From Paraspadella gotoi (lineage: Eukaryota > Chaetognatha), in contig CM119266.1 of the NCBI GenBank assembly GCA_051294375.1, forward strand, positions 20,037,657 to 20,101,656: DNA of 64,000 nucleotides, read 5' to 3'. Below the pieces are notes generated by a model that saw only the letters and a program-made list of their open reading frames with translations, did no database searches and was not told the origin of the DNA. The translations under genes and the position numbers were made by a program. Positions 29,401 through 39,207 of this stretch are shown one piece after another. Positions within the stretch are counted from its first letter, which is position 1. Every line of letters starts with the position of its first letter.

Positions 29401-30532
29401 GAGAAGATGGTTCCGAATAAGAGGTAAGATCACTATAAAGAATTTAAAAGCCAAACGTTATTTAACTGTCACTATTAACAGCGTAATTAAAAAAAAAATT
29501 ACTTCGCGCTCAACAGATGTAGATGTTTATTGTAATAAGCCTCGGCCGATGCGACCACGCTCCATCCTTGAGAACGAATTTCCAGCAAGCGAAGAACGGC
29601 GTAGCGTACAGATCGAAGTCGCGGCGCCGGAATAGTCTTCGAATGCACCAGATCGCGAAGCGACTGAAATAACTCCCCAATCACCTCTGAAAATTTTCGA
29701 TAGTTCTTTATTAAATTTATTTATAAATAAACAAAAACCGGTAAGTTTTACGGTTGCGCGGTTACCTTTCTATCAATTAGTGTTATGAAATTAATTATTA
29801 ATTAATGCAATATTAGTTATGAGCATTAAAAGCACAAGTAGGACAGACGGACTGAAAAGTGACTTATTTAAAAAAAATTCTTCTCAGATATTTACAATTC
29901 CAACCACAGAAAAATTGAAGCCCAGAAAACAGAACCCGAACTTATTGTTGTAAAGTCTCAATCATTAATAAGGGTAGTTAGGGTAAAGAGTGGTGAAGGT
30001 TTGGGGTAATAAGAGTTAAGAGTAGTTAGGGAAGGTTAGGAGTGGCAAGGGTTAAGGGTGGTTTTTGAAAAAGTTTTTGTATTCTTACCAGTATTATTTT
30101 TTTAGCGTAAATAAATTCATAAACAAAATTGCTCGGAAAAAAAAATCACCGACTGATAAATCTTAAACAAGGAATGTAAAATTTTGCCAAAATATAATTA
30201 CCTGAATGAGTGCTCTCAAGCTTTGATCCATTATTAACGAGGAAAGTTGAAAGTTCGACTAATTGTTCAATGGTGACACAGCCAGACTTTAAAGCTTTGA
30301 CTACAGATTCTAGGAGAGAGTGCTGAGGCTCTAAAAAAATGTCATATAAGTATAAAAATCAGATTATTATTGGTGTATATTAATGGGATTTATTAAATAA
30401 TCATATACCCGAAATATGAGGGAAAACAAGTTCCCTAGCAGCTTGGGCCTGGGGTTTCGTAGGGATTTGGCGTCCAACTTTGCTATCTAATTTAACACGA
30501 GCACCACGCCCTCTACCCAATGAGGTGGACAT
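17457..30532 (-). CDS. MIF4G-like / PABP-type RRM protein (16 exons, 814 aa)
   Basis: Exons on the minus strand: 30532-30409, 30330-30202, 29686-29503, 29432-29307, 27763-27613, 27509-27230, 27150-26996, 26877-26725, 26497-26348, 25979-25847, 21481-21331, 20479-20346, 18913-18699, 18633-18475, 17756-17582, 17482-17457. All 15 junctions keep phase; 815 codons with a TAA at 17457. The N-terminus is Arg/Gly-rich (MSTSLGRGRGAR). Residues 42-146 are helical and end RSVRYAVLRLLEIRSQGW, like the last helices of MIF4G domains (tentative). Residues 485-575 are an RRM: VDIYVRNLSEDVDEKQLRKA, GYGFVSFD and LYVALAQHKED, closest in my reading to RRM4 of poly(A)-binding protein. A Ser/acidic C-terminal half follows that I do not recognise. 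Probably an mRNA-binding translation factor (inference). The ATG is 24 nt after a strong 3' splice site (ttttcttttcag). The last, tiny exon is the weakest call. Confidence 0.78.
19155..19945 (+). mobile_element. Family E element with internal tandem array
   Basis: One end is 'aaacaatgtcggatctgcc...gataattaagcggtaataa'; the other is 'gaccgac...tgacaaagtggattatagagtcgg...gcttataagcagatcc'. The same pair of ends recurs at 59210-59680, and inverted parts lie at 40980-42235 and 52595-53400. It lies in an intron of the MIF4G-like/RRM gene. No ORF of note. Confidence 0.5.
19382..19530 (+). repeat. About 18-bp degenerate tandem repeat, unit TTTGCATAATTTGGTAAT
   Basis: Roughly eight head-to-tail units inside the family E copy. 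The same kind of 'aaaattatgcaagttg' array occurs at 41755-41910 and 53020-53130, so the array is an internal part of the element. Confidence 0.7.
19965..20155 (+). repeat. Family D element fragment
   Basis: 'ctatatctaaatttttagcttcc', 'cacacttttacaattt' and 'cccgtctggcgagataaaaat' match 32480-32640 and 52120-52260. Confidence 0.5.
20643..20832 (-). repeat. 21-bp minisatellite, about 9 near-perfect copies
   Basis: Unit GGAGGAATCAGGATAAAGAAA repeats head to tail with almost no divergence. Because 21 is a multiple of 3 it makes a long open minus frame of repeated LYPDSSF. The frame has no splice or homology support and sits inside an intron, so I treat it as non-coding. Confidence 0.85.
21067..21240 (+). 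repeat. tRNA-derived SINE (intronic)
   Basis: The head carries an A-box-like GGTGGCTCGTTGAG and a B box GGGTTCAATCCC about 45 nt apart. A non-tRNA body (ggcgtggaaaacccccaagccagg) and an A/T-rich 'ataatca' tail follow. Pol III promoter spacing is plausible. It is not a functional tRNA because the acceptor and anticodon arms do not fold. Confidence 0.55.
22290..22640 (+). repeat. Long polypyrimidine (C/T) tract
   Basis: About 350 bp almost free of purines on +, inside the 4.4-kb intron that splits the RRM. Open frames here (Phe/Ser/Leu-rich) are composition artefacts. Confidence 0.7.
23476..23509 (-). ncRNA. Hammerhead ribozyme core (copy 4)
   Basis: Minus strand: CTGATGA, A, stem II GGCTT/AAGCC with a 6-nt loop, GAAA, CATGTC. 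Mirror image of the copy at 24382-24415. Confidence 0.7.
24382..24415 (+). ncRNA. Hammerhead ribozyme core (copy 5)
   Basis: Plus strand: CTGATGA, A, stem II GGCTT/AAGCC with loop ATACTA, GAAA, CATGTC. It is followed by 'aaataaatcgttgtacataa' and 'aactttgtttt', the common family tail. Confidence 0.72.
24921..25610 (+). pseudogene. GC-rich retrotransposon gag-like fragment (broken)
   Basis: A GC-rich island in AT-rich intron DNA. Pieces of frame read SHLVERAENRLTGRLDVLLQ, a coiled-coil-like segment to about 25386, and, in another frame near 25500-25605, PKLPSFDSSNIKLWLAGVDA. The latter resembles the start of Ty3-type gag ('LPxF...LWxxxVxxxF', family knowledge). The frame then runs into AT-rich sequence at about 25607. 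It is truncated, and the two parts lie in different frames, so it is a relic. Confidence 0.5.
28062..28565. mobile_element. TIR element with internal tandem repeats of about 120 bp (intronic)
   Basis: The ends are inverted repeats of roughly 50 bp: 'caaacttctgcctccaggac' at about 28083 and 'gtcctggaggaagaagtttg' near 28530-28550. Between them, three diverged units start with 'caatcattgtgcc'-like sequence at about 28150, 28268 and 28420. Non-coding, MITE-like. Confidence 0.55.
28980..29215. other. Low-complexity C- and T-rich block in intron
   Basis: A run of C, then (T)n(CTT)n, then a GC-rich ggccatccctggccccctgg segment. It makes Pro/Phe-rich and Lys-rich open frames in opposite directions. 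I see no gene. Confidence 0.5.
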
Positions 30533-30823
30533 TTTTTTAATTTTATACTTTTATACCTGAAAAGAAAATTGTGAAAATTGAAGGTACGAAATCCTTAAAA
30601 GAAAATCATCTATAGTTTGGTTTTGAATTTTGAATAAAAACGAAAATTAAAAAAAATCAAAGAGATATAAGATATCTAATCATTAGTTTTTGACTGCTTT
30701 AGCTAACAGGAATGAACAAATAGAGAGCCCAACAGATGGACATTAGATAAATTTTTTTTCATAATTACAAAAATGTGACAAGGCTATGTTTTATTTGACA
30801 AACAAAATAAATAAACGTTTCTT
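30533..30823 (-). promoter_or_regulatory. 291-bp gap between two minus-strand genes, with poly(A) signal and 3' splice site
   Basis: Between the stop of the RRM-Tudor gene and the ATG of the MIF4G-like/RRM gene lie a minus-strand AATAAA (30791-30796, 28 nt after the stop) and a strong 3' splice site ending at 30557. The spacing is compatible with a polycistronic pre-mRNA resolved by cleavage and trans-splicing, or with a very compact promoter. Confidence 0.5.
30791..30796 (-). terminator. AATAAA poly(A) signal of the RRM-Tudor gene
   Basis: TTTATT on +, 28 nt beyond the TAG at 30824. It implies an extremely short 3'UTR. Confidence 0.45.
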
Positions 30824-33800
30824 TTAACTATCAAAAAATGTTTTAAGTAGATGCAACTTCTCACTTTTCATATTGTATTCTGCGGTCAAATTTTTCAGTT
30901 CGTCTCCTAGATTTTTATTCAACTTTTTGAGGGCTTTGATTTCTTTCAAAGTTCCTTGGAGCTCCTTGCGAAGATGTATATTGTTTTCGTCAATAGAAAC
31001 CGATTGGAACTCTTCTAAATTTTCGACGAAGCCCGCAGTTCTGAGCTTCTGAGCCACGTTCATTTCATCAATAACTACGTCGACACTGTGGCGAATGGGC
31101 ACCTCACTATGATCAACTTCATGGCAACGCAAAACAACTGAAGCGTTCACAAAGTCCCTCATCAGCATGGTCGCTTCAGGAGACCAAGCACCGTCAGTTT
31201 CCAAAGCACGTATACCGCGCAAGGCGCATCGAATGCATAGGGCGGGTAATTTGGTCATTTCCTTCGGTAAGTCAATGAGATCTTGAAAATTAACAACGAC
31301 CATATTGCCGTCATCGACAAGCCAAACTTGCACTTTTTTCTCTTCTGCGAAAGTCGCTGCCAAAAGAGCTCGGTGAAGTTTACCCTGGTACAAAGCTAAC
31401 ATTGCAGAACCGCGGGGAACAGTGGCGACCTCCATTTTTCCAAGACCTCCCATCAATTCGCCCGACTTAGATAAAATATTTTCTTCGAGCTGTCGGTACT
31501 TGGATAATTCATCCATTAGGGGTACAACAACACTAAAGTTTTTTGGGTTACTGACGCATTTGAGAATGAAATCGCCTTCAGAACCGATTTGAAGAGATCT
31601 CATTGGTATAGTGTTTGAAAGAGTAACAGGAGGGGCCGACGACGATGCAGGCTTCGACCTCAGCACGGCCCGAGGAACCATACGAGCGGAGTAAAGTGGA
31701 TTCGCATTTGCAACTGGTGGCTTGTATCAAAATTTTTCAAGTAATGTACGGACACAATAATAATAATAATAGTTCTAATGAAAATTCCTGGGTGTTGCGC
31801 CGAATTAATTTTCTTTTTATGTTATCGCAACTCGGAGTAGATGGAGTTGTTGTATCACCTATCTGCTAAATCTAATTATCGACTAAAACTATACACTGTA
31901 TAGTATACAGCGCAACATGAATTATGTAGCATTAACATATTAACACTGCTCCGCATTACATACCTTAGTTATTTGCATTGACTTTTTCTCAGGCGATTAC
32001 AATTTAGGGTTCTCACGTTGCTACACATGGATAAAATATGAACTAAAGTTTCTCAAGGTACATAACCTACTGGGACATCTACTGTCGGGCGCAATGATAG
32101 TTGTAAAAATCGAAATCCTATAAAACATCCTTTTAAAGAAACTTTTTGAAAAAAAAATCTTAAAAGTATAGTGATCTGGCCAGACGTTACTATCCAAGAA
32201 AAAAATGATAATGATAATGATTGATGCAATGATAACCAATAATAATCATTCATTGATGCGATGATAGTCACTCATTGACGCGATCAGAGATAGAGAAAAA
32301 AAAAGAGAGAGAAAGAAAAAGAAATGCAGCCGTTTTTAGACGAATCAGAAAAGGCAGCGAAGGAAAAAAAAAGAGAGAGAGTACGACATATAATTAAAAT
32401 GTAATTATAATTCATAGTATTTTTTATATAAAAATTATTTTGTAAATAAAACAAACAAATGCGTGTAGCAATATGAAACATGTGATTCTAAAAGATCTTG
32501 ATGATGAGAAGCTATATCTCAATTTTTAACTTCCTATGGTAACACACTTTTACAATTTCTAATTGTAAAAATGCTTGACGACGGCAACAACGGCACAAAG
32601 AAGTGATGATTAAGCCCATCTGGCGAGATAAAAAAATATTTTTTAATGAGTCAGTTTATTTGTTAACGTATAGCGTTAACCATATAAATAGTTAAAATTT
32701 AAAATTAAACAAATTTGAATTCGATTTTTTTTTAAAATAAAATTTTTCGTTATATACTTAAAAAAATTTGATACGCAAGAGATTGAGAGTGGAGATGGTT
32801 GGGACGGTTGATCGCTGACTGCATACAATGAGTTTTTTCTGTTGTCCGGAGAAACGGTAGCTTCCTACAAAAGACAAATTTATGTAAAATCTAATTAAAA
32901 CGCACCTTAACAAATTCGAAAATGGGAATTTATAATTTCAGAGGGTCATGTAAGGACACCTGCCAATATGCATGGAATTTTCCTTCTTTTTCTTCCTTTC
33001 TTCTCAACCTTTCCATCTCAGAGATAGCGACCTCGAAATGCAATGCGTTCGCGTTATCGATCTTCTTCCCGTTTAAATTCTCCATGGCGACGTTGGCATT
33101 TCGAAAACTTTCATATGTAACCCAAAGACGTGATAAGTCTTTACGAACATGATCGTTGGCTCGGGATATCTCCAAAACAGTACCATATTCGGAAAACATT
33201 TCTTCAAGGGAAGCTGTTGTGCAGCGACGGGGAACGCCTGTAAGGATTTCCATTTTTACGGTTACGTCGTTAATGAAATGATAAACTATGGCAACGGGGA
33301 GACAAATGTGATTCCCGGGGTGTGGCATCTCCCGACAGCTGGCGCCCCTGCAGTGACCACCCCATGTCGCTGGCGTGTTTATGCCAAAACCATCACACTT
33401 AAGCAGGGTTACAGTGAGGGGATTGAACCAGGAACTCACGGTTGGTGAACGAGTACTAAGCTGTCAAAAGCAATGTGACGAGCTGAATTTTCACCAAGCC
33501 ATACGTGAGGCGAATTTGGGATTCGCCACAAAATCACACAAAACTTAAATGAAAAAGGCCACTTAAATATTTTTAATTCCAGCGCGGCAAGGTTGTGGGA
33601 TCAGAGCGTCAGAAATCAGGCGAAGATTTTTTAACTGATTTGTGTGCCGTCGAGGAAAAACACTACTCGCTAGATAAGGATTAGGTGTTTAGGGGTAAGG
33701 ATAAGGATACTAACTACTAGATAAAATTAGTCAAAAGTTAGTAAACCTTTACCACCGTTAAGTGTCAGTAGGGTTGCTTGGCCCGGTTGGGGTTATAGGT

Positions 33801-34535
33801 TATTTTTGAATAATAAAAGCAACAAGAAAAAAAATTACCGACTTGAAAATCTTAAAAGACGAATATAAGTCAGGGGCCAAATAGCTTATTTATTAAATGA
33901 ATGGATAATTTTTATATTGGTTGTACCAATTTCATAAAATTCAGCTCCTTGTATTTTGATGCTAGTGCGGAGTACAATAAGTATTCCACGATCTAATACT
34001 TAAGGGAGTGGTCTTTTCATACAATTGAAACATTCTTAGAAGCCAGGTACTCTGAGAGTGAATAAACGAGACTGTGAGAGAGTCTTGATTGAAAGCTTGC
34101 AGGGACTTGCTATGTCATAATCTTGTAAGAGTGATGGAGGTCTTAAACCACCAAAGCCTGTCCAAAGTCAGGGGCAAGATAGCTTATTTATTAAATGAAT
34201 GGGATAATTTTTATATTGGTTGTACCAATTTCATAAGTGTTTACCGAATTCAGTATAACCGTTCAGTGAATTTTTGATAAAATTTGTGTTAAAGTTTAGG
34301 CGATATTCATTAATCATTTGAAAGAACGAGAATGCGAACCTGTGATATAAAGCTTTATCGGGCGCTTCTCCTTGGGATCTCTGGTTACGCGACGCTCCTG
34401 TCCGGCATCAGCAGATGTTTCGTCCTGTTGAGCGCAAATATCACGACCAACGCCGGTGTCGTAAACGTTAAAGTATTTATCTGAATACGCATCCGACGCA
34501 GGATTCCATAAGTCCAGGACGTCGCAATGGGACAT
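30824..34535 (-). CDS. TDRD10: RRM-Tudor protein, TDRD10-like (3 exons, 456 aa)
   Basis: Exons on minus: 34535-34340, 33237-32960, 31720-30824; phases agree and TAG ends at 30824. An RRM starts near residue 58 and crosses the first junction (IKLYIT/GVPRRCTTASLEEM). A Tudor domain follows at about 205-325 with the core LALYQGKLHRALLAATF and VQVWLVDDGNMVVV. The last 50 residues are a Lys/Leu/Glu coiled coil. RRM followed by Tudor is the architecture of vertebrate TDRD10; Tudor proteins of this type bind methylarginine or act in piRNA and germ granules (family knowledge). Aromatic-cage residues are only partly conserved: WLVDDGN stands where VxFxDYGN is typical, so methylarginine binding is uncertain. 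The ATG is 35 nt after a strong 3' splice site (ctttgttaccag). Assignment to TDRD10 rests on domain order. Confidence 0.82.
32200..32640 (+). repeat. Family D element in the second intron of the RRM-Tudor gene
   Basis: Starts with 'gatgcaatgataaccaataat' arrays, passes through GA-rich sequence and 'acgaatcag', and ends 'catctggcgagataaaaaa', like 51530-52260. Confidence 0.5.
33310..33430 (-). repeat. Low-copy GC-rich repeat fragment (B-like)
   Basis: 'ctgcagtgaccaccccatgtcgctggcgtg' resembles the 'cctcctgtcactggcgtgg' section of family B at 53900-53925. The rest is unmatched. Confidence 0.3.
33868..34237 (+). repeat. Two direct family G copies
   Basis: 'agtcaggg(g)caaatagcttatttattaaatgaatgg...ttggttgtaccaatttcataa' occurs at 33868-33948 and again at 34155-34237, separated by about 200 bp. 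Non-coding, in the first intron of the RRM-Tudor gene. Confidence 0.55.
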
Positions 34536-34942
34536 TTTCGTTTGGTCAAAATATTTATAGGATATTTGCTCTGGTAACAAAGCGGAATGATGAAAATAGC
34601 AAGTCTCAACAAAGTAAATAAAATTTAATTTCAAATTTTCTCCAAGAATTTTCAATTAAAAATAAAATATATATATACTGTACCAACGAAGTAACGTAAA
34701 ATACTTTTTATGCGTACATAAAGTGACCGGATGAACGTCTTAAATGTCAATTTAGCAAATGAATAGTTGGTACGCAGTAATAACAAAATTATGGCTCTTT
34801 GGCTTCAAGCCAGTATTCTAAAATCAAAACGCTTAAAAAATAAAATTAAAAAATACAAATCGCTATGTACGAATGACTAAAATCGATATAAACTTTTCTT
34901 GTTTAAAAGGGGGCTTAAAATCGGTTCACAGTGGTCATAGGT

Positions 34943-35025
34943 TCGGTGTTCTAGCCCGGTGGCCGCCTAGCAGTTAAGAGGGACATGACAGGAACGATTC
35001 TATCAGTATCTATCACTAAATGAAT
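34943..35025 (+). repeat. Family A LTR fragment
   Basis: 'ggttcggtgttctagcccgg', 'tggccgcctagcagttaagaggga' and 'acgattctatca' match the TRIM LTR with deletions. Confidence 0.5.
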
Positions 35026-35169
35026 AATTCATAACAATTATTCAATCTCTTCAACGATTCATTCGCTTTTTTTCCCACCCGCCATTTCTTGATTTAAAAA
35101 ATCTGAAAAAATTTAATTCTAAAAAATAAGAGGGATATACAGTATATATAGTAGTTAAACCACCATAGC

Positions 35170-35265
35170 ATAGGCCTGGCTCAGCTGGCCAACTCTCCAT
35201 CCCAAATGTGTGTTCCTGGTTCGATCTCGGCCGTCTTTTTGCCCTGATTTCGCTCCAAGTTTAAG
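35170..35265 (+). repeat. tRNA-derived SINE-like fragment
   Basis: A box CCTGGCTCAGCTGG and B box GGTTCGATCTC are separated by about 36 nt, close to tRNA spacing. No full cloverleaf, and no match seen to the SINE at 21067 outside the boxes. Confidence 0.45.
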
Positions 35266-35946
35266 ACTCCTTTTCTTGTTCATTATTATTACGTGTTCTT
35301 GTATAGTATTAACTATAACGTCAACCTAAAACCTTAACATTTTGATTATAAAAGTTATAAAAGTTACACCTGTTACTTCAATTTTAATTTTTTTAATATT
35401 TTAGAAACCAATTTTAAAATGCCTCACACAGACACACATTTTCATAGCTCTTAATAAAACATTAGTTACATCCATCGATCCATTTCGTTCTTATAGTAAT
35501 TAAATTATAAAACAGCAAATTTTTTTCGTAATTTTTACTTATATATCCTTAACATCCTCTAGGCTAGCACAACACTAAACGGTATACTTTTTGAATTCTA
35601 AATTCTTAAAATTTGAATTGTCCAAAGAACTGGGTGAAAAACCATATTTAAATTTTAAGCTTTAAACAATTAAAGAAAAAAAAAAATCAAAAATGACATA
35701 ATTACTTTTAAAAAAATGATTTTATAAACAAATGCTTGTATGAATTAAAAAATTCTAATTATGAAAAACCTTGATAATGAAAAACCATTTCTAAATTCTC
35801 AGCTTTATACAATTACACACTTATATTTAATTTTTATATTGGTTGTAGCAATTTCATACTTTTCCAATATAATTGCAAAAAGGATGATAACGATAACGAA
35901 TAACGAATAACGAATACTTAAGCCTTAATAGTTACAAATCATATCA

Positions 35947-36969
35947 TTAATCCAAAAAACCAGCTAAATCGGTAATAGAGTTAATATAGTAGTCCGGAAG
36001 AAGGCTACTTAGTGGCATTCCAAAATGATTTTCACCGTCGTCATGACTAAATTGAGTTATTGATTTAAAGGAAGTAACGCCAGTAAAAACTACCAAGGAG
36101 GCAATCCCAGTGCGTTTTGCAAAAGCAATGTCAGATTTCAAGTTGTCCCCTATCATGCAAGTTCGAGTTCGATTTATCCCCGGTATCTCTTTCTTTATTA
36201 TTTCGAACATAAGCGGCTCCGGTTTGCCCATATAAATAGGCGCACGACCAGCGCATGCAGAAACGCACTGCGCCAAACTACCCACAATAGGTTGAACTCG
36301 ACCGGGAGAGAATTCACAGCCTGTCTCCCAAGAAGTTGCGATAAAATAAACGTCAGGGTTTTTTAAATAACTAGCAGCTTTTGCCAGTTTCATATAATTA
36401 AAATACTGATCCTGCCCTACCAGCACTGCTTTGACATTATTCTCCAGAGTTAGGGAAATTAAATCTTCGGGACGGTAGGAGGCAGCAGAGTTGTCGGGAC
36501 CGAAACCAAAACAACGAACTCCATGAGCTTCAAGTTCATTTATCGTCCCCTCTGAAGCCATGGCGTATACCAGTTCATTATCTAAATTTTGTTGTTTCAA
36601 ATAATGAACCAAGACGCGGTTGACACCGAACATATCAGAGATAGAACACTCGTATCCCGTCATGGCTGTTATTTTTTTCACAAACTGAGAGCTCGAAGGG
36701 ATGCTGTTGTTTGAGGCGAACAGAAGGCGTTTTCCCTTTTGGCGAAGTTTTTTTAAAGTAGATGTAACACCTTCAAATCGTCTCTCATGATCGACGTTCC
36801 ATAAAACACCATCACAATCCAGAATAAAGGTATCAAAGTCATTGATAAATTCAGTGGCATTATCACGAGTGATGGGACGCGGACGATTCGAAGTTTCACA
36901 CTGAATCGTTAAGTATGTTCGACGAAATACACGGTCCGCTAATCGAAAACCCGATGAATAAGGAACCAT
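35947..36969 (-). CDS. PGP: HAD-family phosphatase, PGP/chronophin type (340 aa, intronless)
   Basis: Hydrolyses phosphoglycolate or related metabolites, or phosphoserine/PLP in the chronophin branch (family knowledge). HAD motifs are in order: motif I DCDGVLW (51-57, nucleophile Asp51), motif II LLFASNNS, a C2b cap with VGQDQYFNYMKL, motif III GKPEP with the Lys, and motif IV MIGDNLKSDI. Length is normal for the animal family (about 320 aa) plus an N-terminal extension of about 30 residues. The ATG at 36969 is the first in frame; only a weak acceptor-like site lies upstream. The product may be cytosolic; the basic, Arg-rich N-terminus could also act as a mitochondrial presequence (inference). 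Substrate cannot be told from sequence alone. Confidence 0.93.
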   Translation of the reverse strand: MVPYSSGFRLADRVFRRTYLTIQCETSNRPRPITRDNATEFINDFDTFILDCDGVLWNVDHERRFEGVTSTLKKLRQKGKRLLFASNNSIPSSSQFVKKITAMTGYECSISDMFGVNRVLVHYLKQQNLDNELVYAMASEGTINELEAHGVRCFGFGPDNSAASYRPEDLISLTLENNVKAVLVGQDQYFNYMKLAKAASYLKNPDVYFIATSWETGCEFSPGRVQPIVGSLAQCVSACAGRAPIYMGKPEPLMFEIIKKEIPGINRTRTCMIGDNLKSDIAFAKRTGIASLVVFTGVTSFKSITQFSHDDGENHFGMPLSSLLPDYYINSITDLAGFLD

Positions 36970-39207
36970 TGTTCATCTCGTCGGAAAATACGAACAATTG
37001 CAAATTTTGCTAGTAACCAAGGTGAAAGTTCATTTCTATTCAAATGATGTGAATGTTCATTTCAATTCTAAAACCAAATTTAAAACATTAGAAAACAATT
37101 AAAATATGGTTTCAGTATATAAATTGAAAATACTCTGATATATTTGCAAACATTGATGATTGACGCCTTTGAACTATTTAAGCCGTAAAACCGTTGAGAT
37201 AAACTTTGAAAAACCGCAAAATAATCCGTCATCTGCCCTTGGTTTACTGCATGGGTGATATGACCAATAAAGCGTAGTAAAAATTTTAAATTTAACTTTA
37301 ATTAAAATTCTAAAAGTGAGGAACTAACAACATTATACTAATTAAAATTTATGTGTAAAAAAATTTTATAATAAATTTTACAATTTACGCAGTAGGCTAT
37401 ATTTAATAAATATAAATATAAATATTATAAATAAAATAAATAAATATAAATAAATAAATATAAATAAAATATAAATATTATTTATACTACTACTAATCCA
37501 ATAAATGTTAAAATTTCAAAATAGTTTTTTGTATGATTTTTTTGCAGATTTGGATTCGTCATGAAAAGAGAGAAATATTACTCTTTTTTAAAAATTATTT
37601 TAAAAACCTATATTTTAAGCTTTTATCAACTTTTGACAAGGAATTTGCCTAATTTGAAATTTTTCGATTTTATAAGGATAGTACTATATATAAATATAGC
37701 CTACTGTAAAAATTATCAAAGAATATAAATTTTTTTTTTTACAAATTAATGTTCACTGATGGTATGTTGTTCATAATTAACATTCAAAATTTTCGTATGT
37801 AACCTTCACTACGCTCTAATGACCAACGTTTCAGTTGTATCAGCTAACGAGTTTTTGTTACAGAAGAAATCCTTTCAGTATCACTTTCAGGTGTAAAATA
37901 AATTATTCCAGTAACAATAATTCATAATGCCCTTGTCCAACTTAGTGCGTTTTGATTTAATCAAATGAAAAATTGGCTTTCATACCAATTAAATATCCCA
38001 AATATCTAAGAAAATATCTAAGATACTTAGGTTTGATCGAATAAAATAATAAATTAACCATTCATTTAATAAAGCTAATTAAATTAATGGGTAGAAATAA
38101 GTTTAGAACTGATCAGTATAAGGCAACCAATGGCTCAAATGAAATAATGGAATTTCCTCGAATGACAACAGTCCCAATCTGTAACAAAGAAAATTCAAGA
38201 AAATATATAAGAAATTTGCATTGAAAATTACCAGACTAGGGACTAGGCAGTTACCTTTGCCTTCGGGTCTTTCATTGATATTACGGTACATTCATTAATG
38301 ACCTAAAAAACATTCTAAATTATTCGACCACACAATTACAAAGCAGAAATATGGGATAGAGGCCTTAACCCTGTCCAAAGTTAGGGGCAAGATAGCTTAT
38401 TTATTTAATGATTTTTATACTGGTTGTAGGTACCAATTTCATGACTGTCTAGCTTCATCTCTGAATTAGCTTACTTTCAGTTATACCTCCCAGATCAGGT
38501 TTATCTTTTGTTTTGGTGATTTGTTATATAAGATAACATTTTGAAATATTTTTTACATCAACATCCCCATCTCGAATTCACTGAAAACCTTAACAATGCA
38601 TAAAACCTAACGACTTATGAAAGTTTAGCGGCATGGTGCTCTTAGATTAATAAGTTTAGCGAACAGCTTCTGTACTAGCGTCTGCACGGAAAATTTTTTT
38701 AGCTATAACTTTATATTAAAAAAATAATATAAAATGGCTAAATTTATTATTAATATTATACTAGTCAACTCGGTTCTCGCGACTAAATTTAATTAAATTT
38801 ACCACGTTCATAAATGGATCGAAGCCAATCAATGTCCCTTTCAACTTCATATGGCATATTAGTTGAACCAATACTGGTTTATTGACCAACTTTTTAAGTT
38901 CAGGACAATTAATTTTGGACATCTTTTATCAATCTAGCGTAGAGATAACAAAAAATTAAAGGAAATTAAATAAAATGTTACATGCACGACTAACCAAATT
39001 AAATACGCGTGTAAAAGAATTAAGGTTTGAACTAAACCAATTTCCAGCGTACTTTGTTTTCTCATCAATCTAGTTTCGAAAGGAAAAAAGAGAAAACCGG
39101 TTTAAAAAGTCTGCAAATACGAAAAGAAAAAACAAATCGTTATTTCATATTAACGGTAGGAAACAAGCCGTTTAAGATTAGATTTGGATTGTGTTTTACA
39201 CAAAACT
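36970..39207. other. AT-rich intergenic region between PGP and UXS1
   Basis: No supported gene. It contains (ATAA)n-type low complexity at 37400-37480 and a family G repeat at 38362-38443. The rest of the UXS1 3'UTR lies at its top end. Confidence 0.5.
38362..38443 (+). repeat. Family G repeat
   Basis: 'cctgtccaaagttaggggca' and 'agatagcttatttatt...ctggttgtaggtaccaatttcatga' match the copies at 33868 and 34115. Confidence 0.5.

Noticed and set aside
33149-33448. 99-codon + frame
   Set aside because: Antisense to the RRM-Tudor exon 2 and a repeat fragment.
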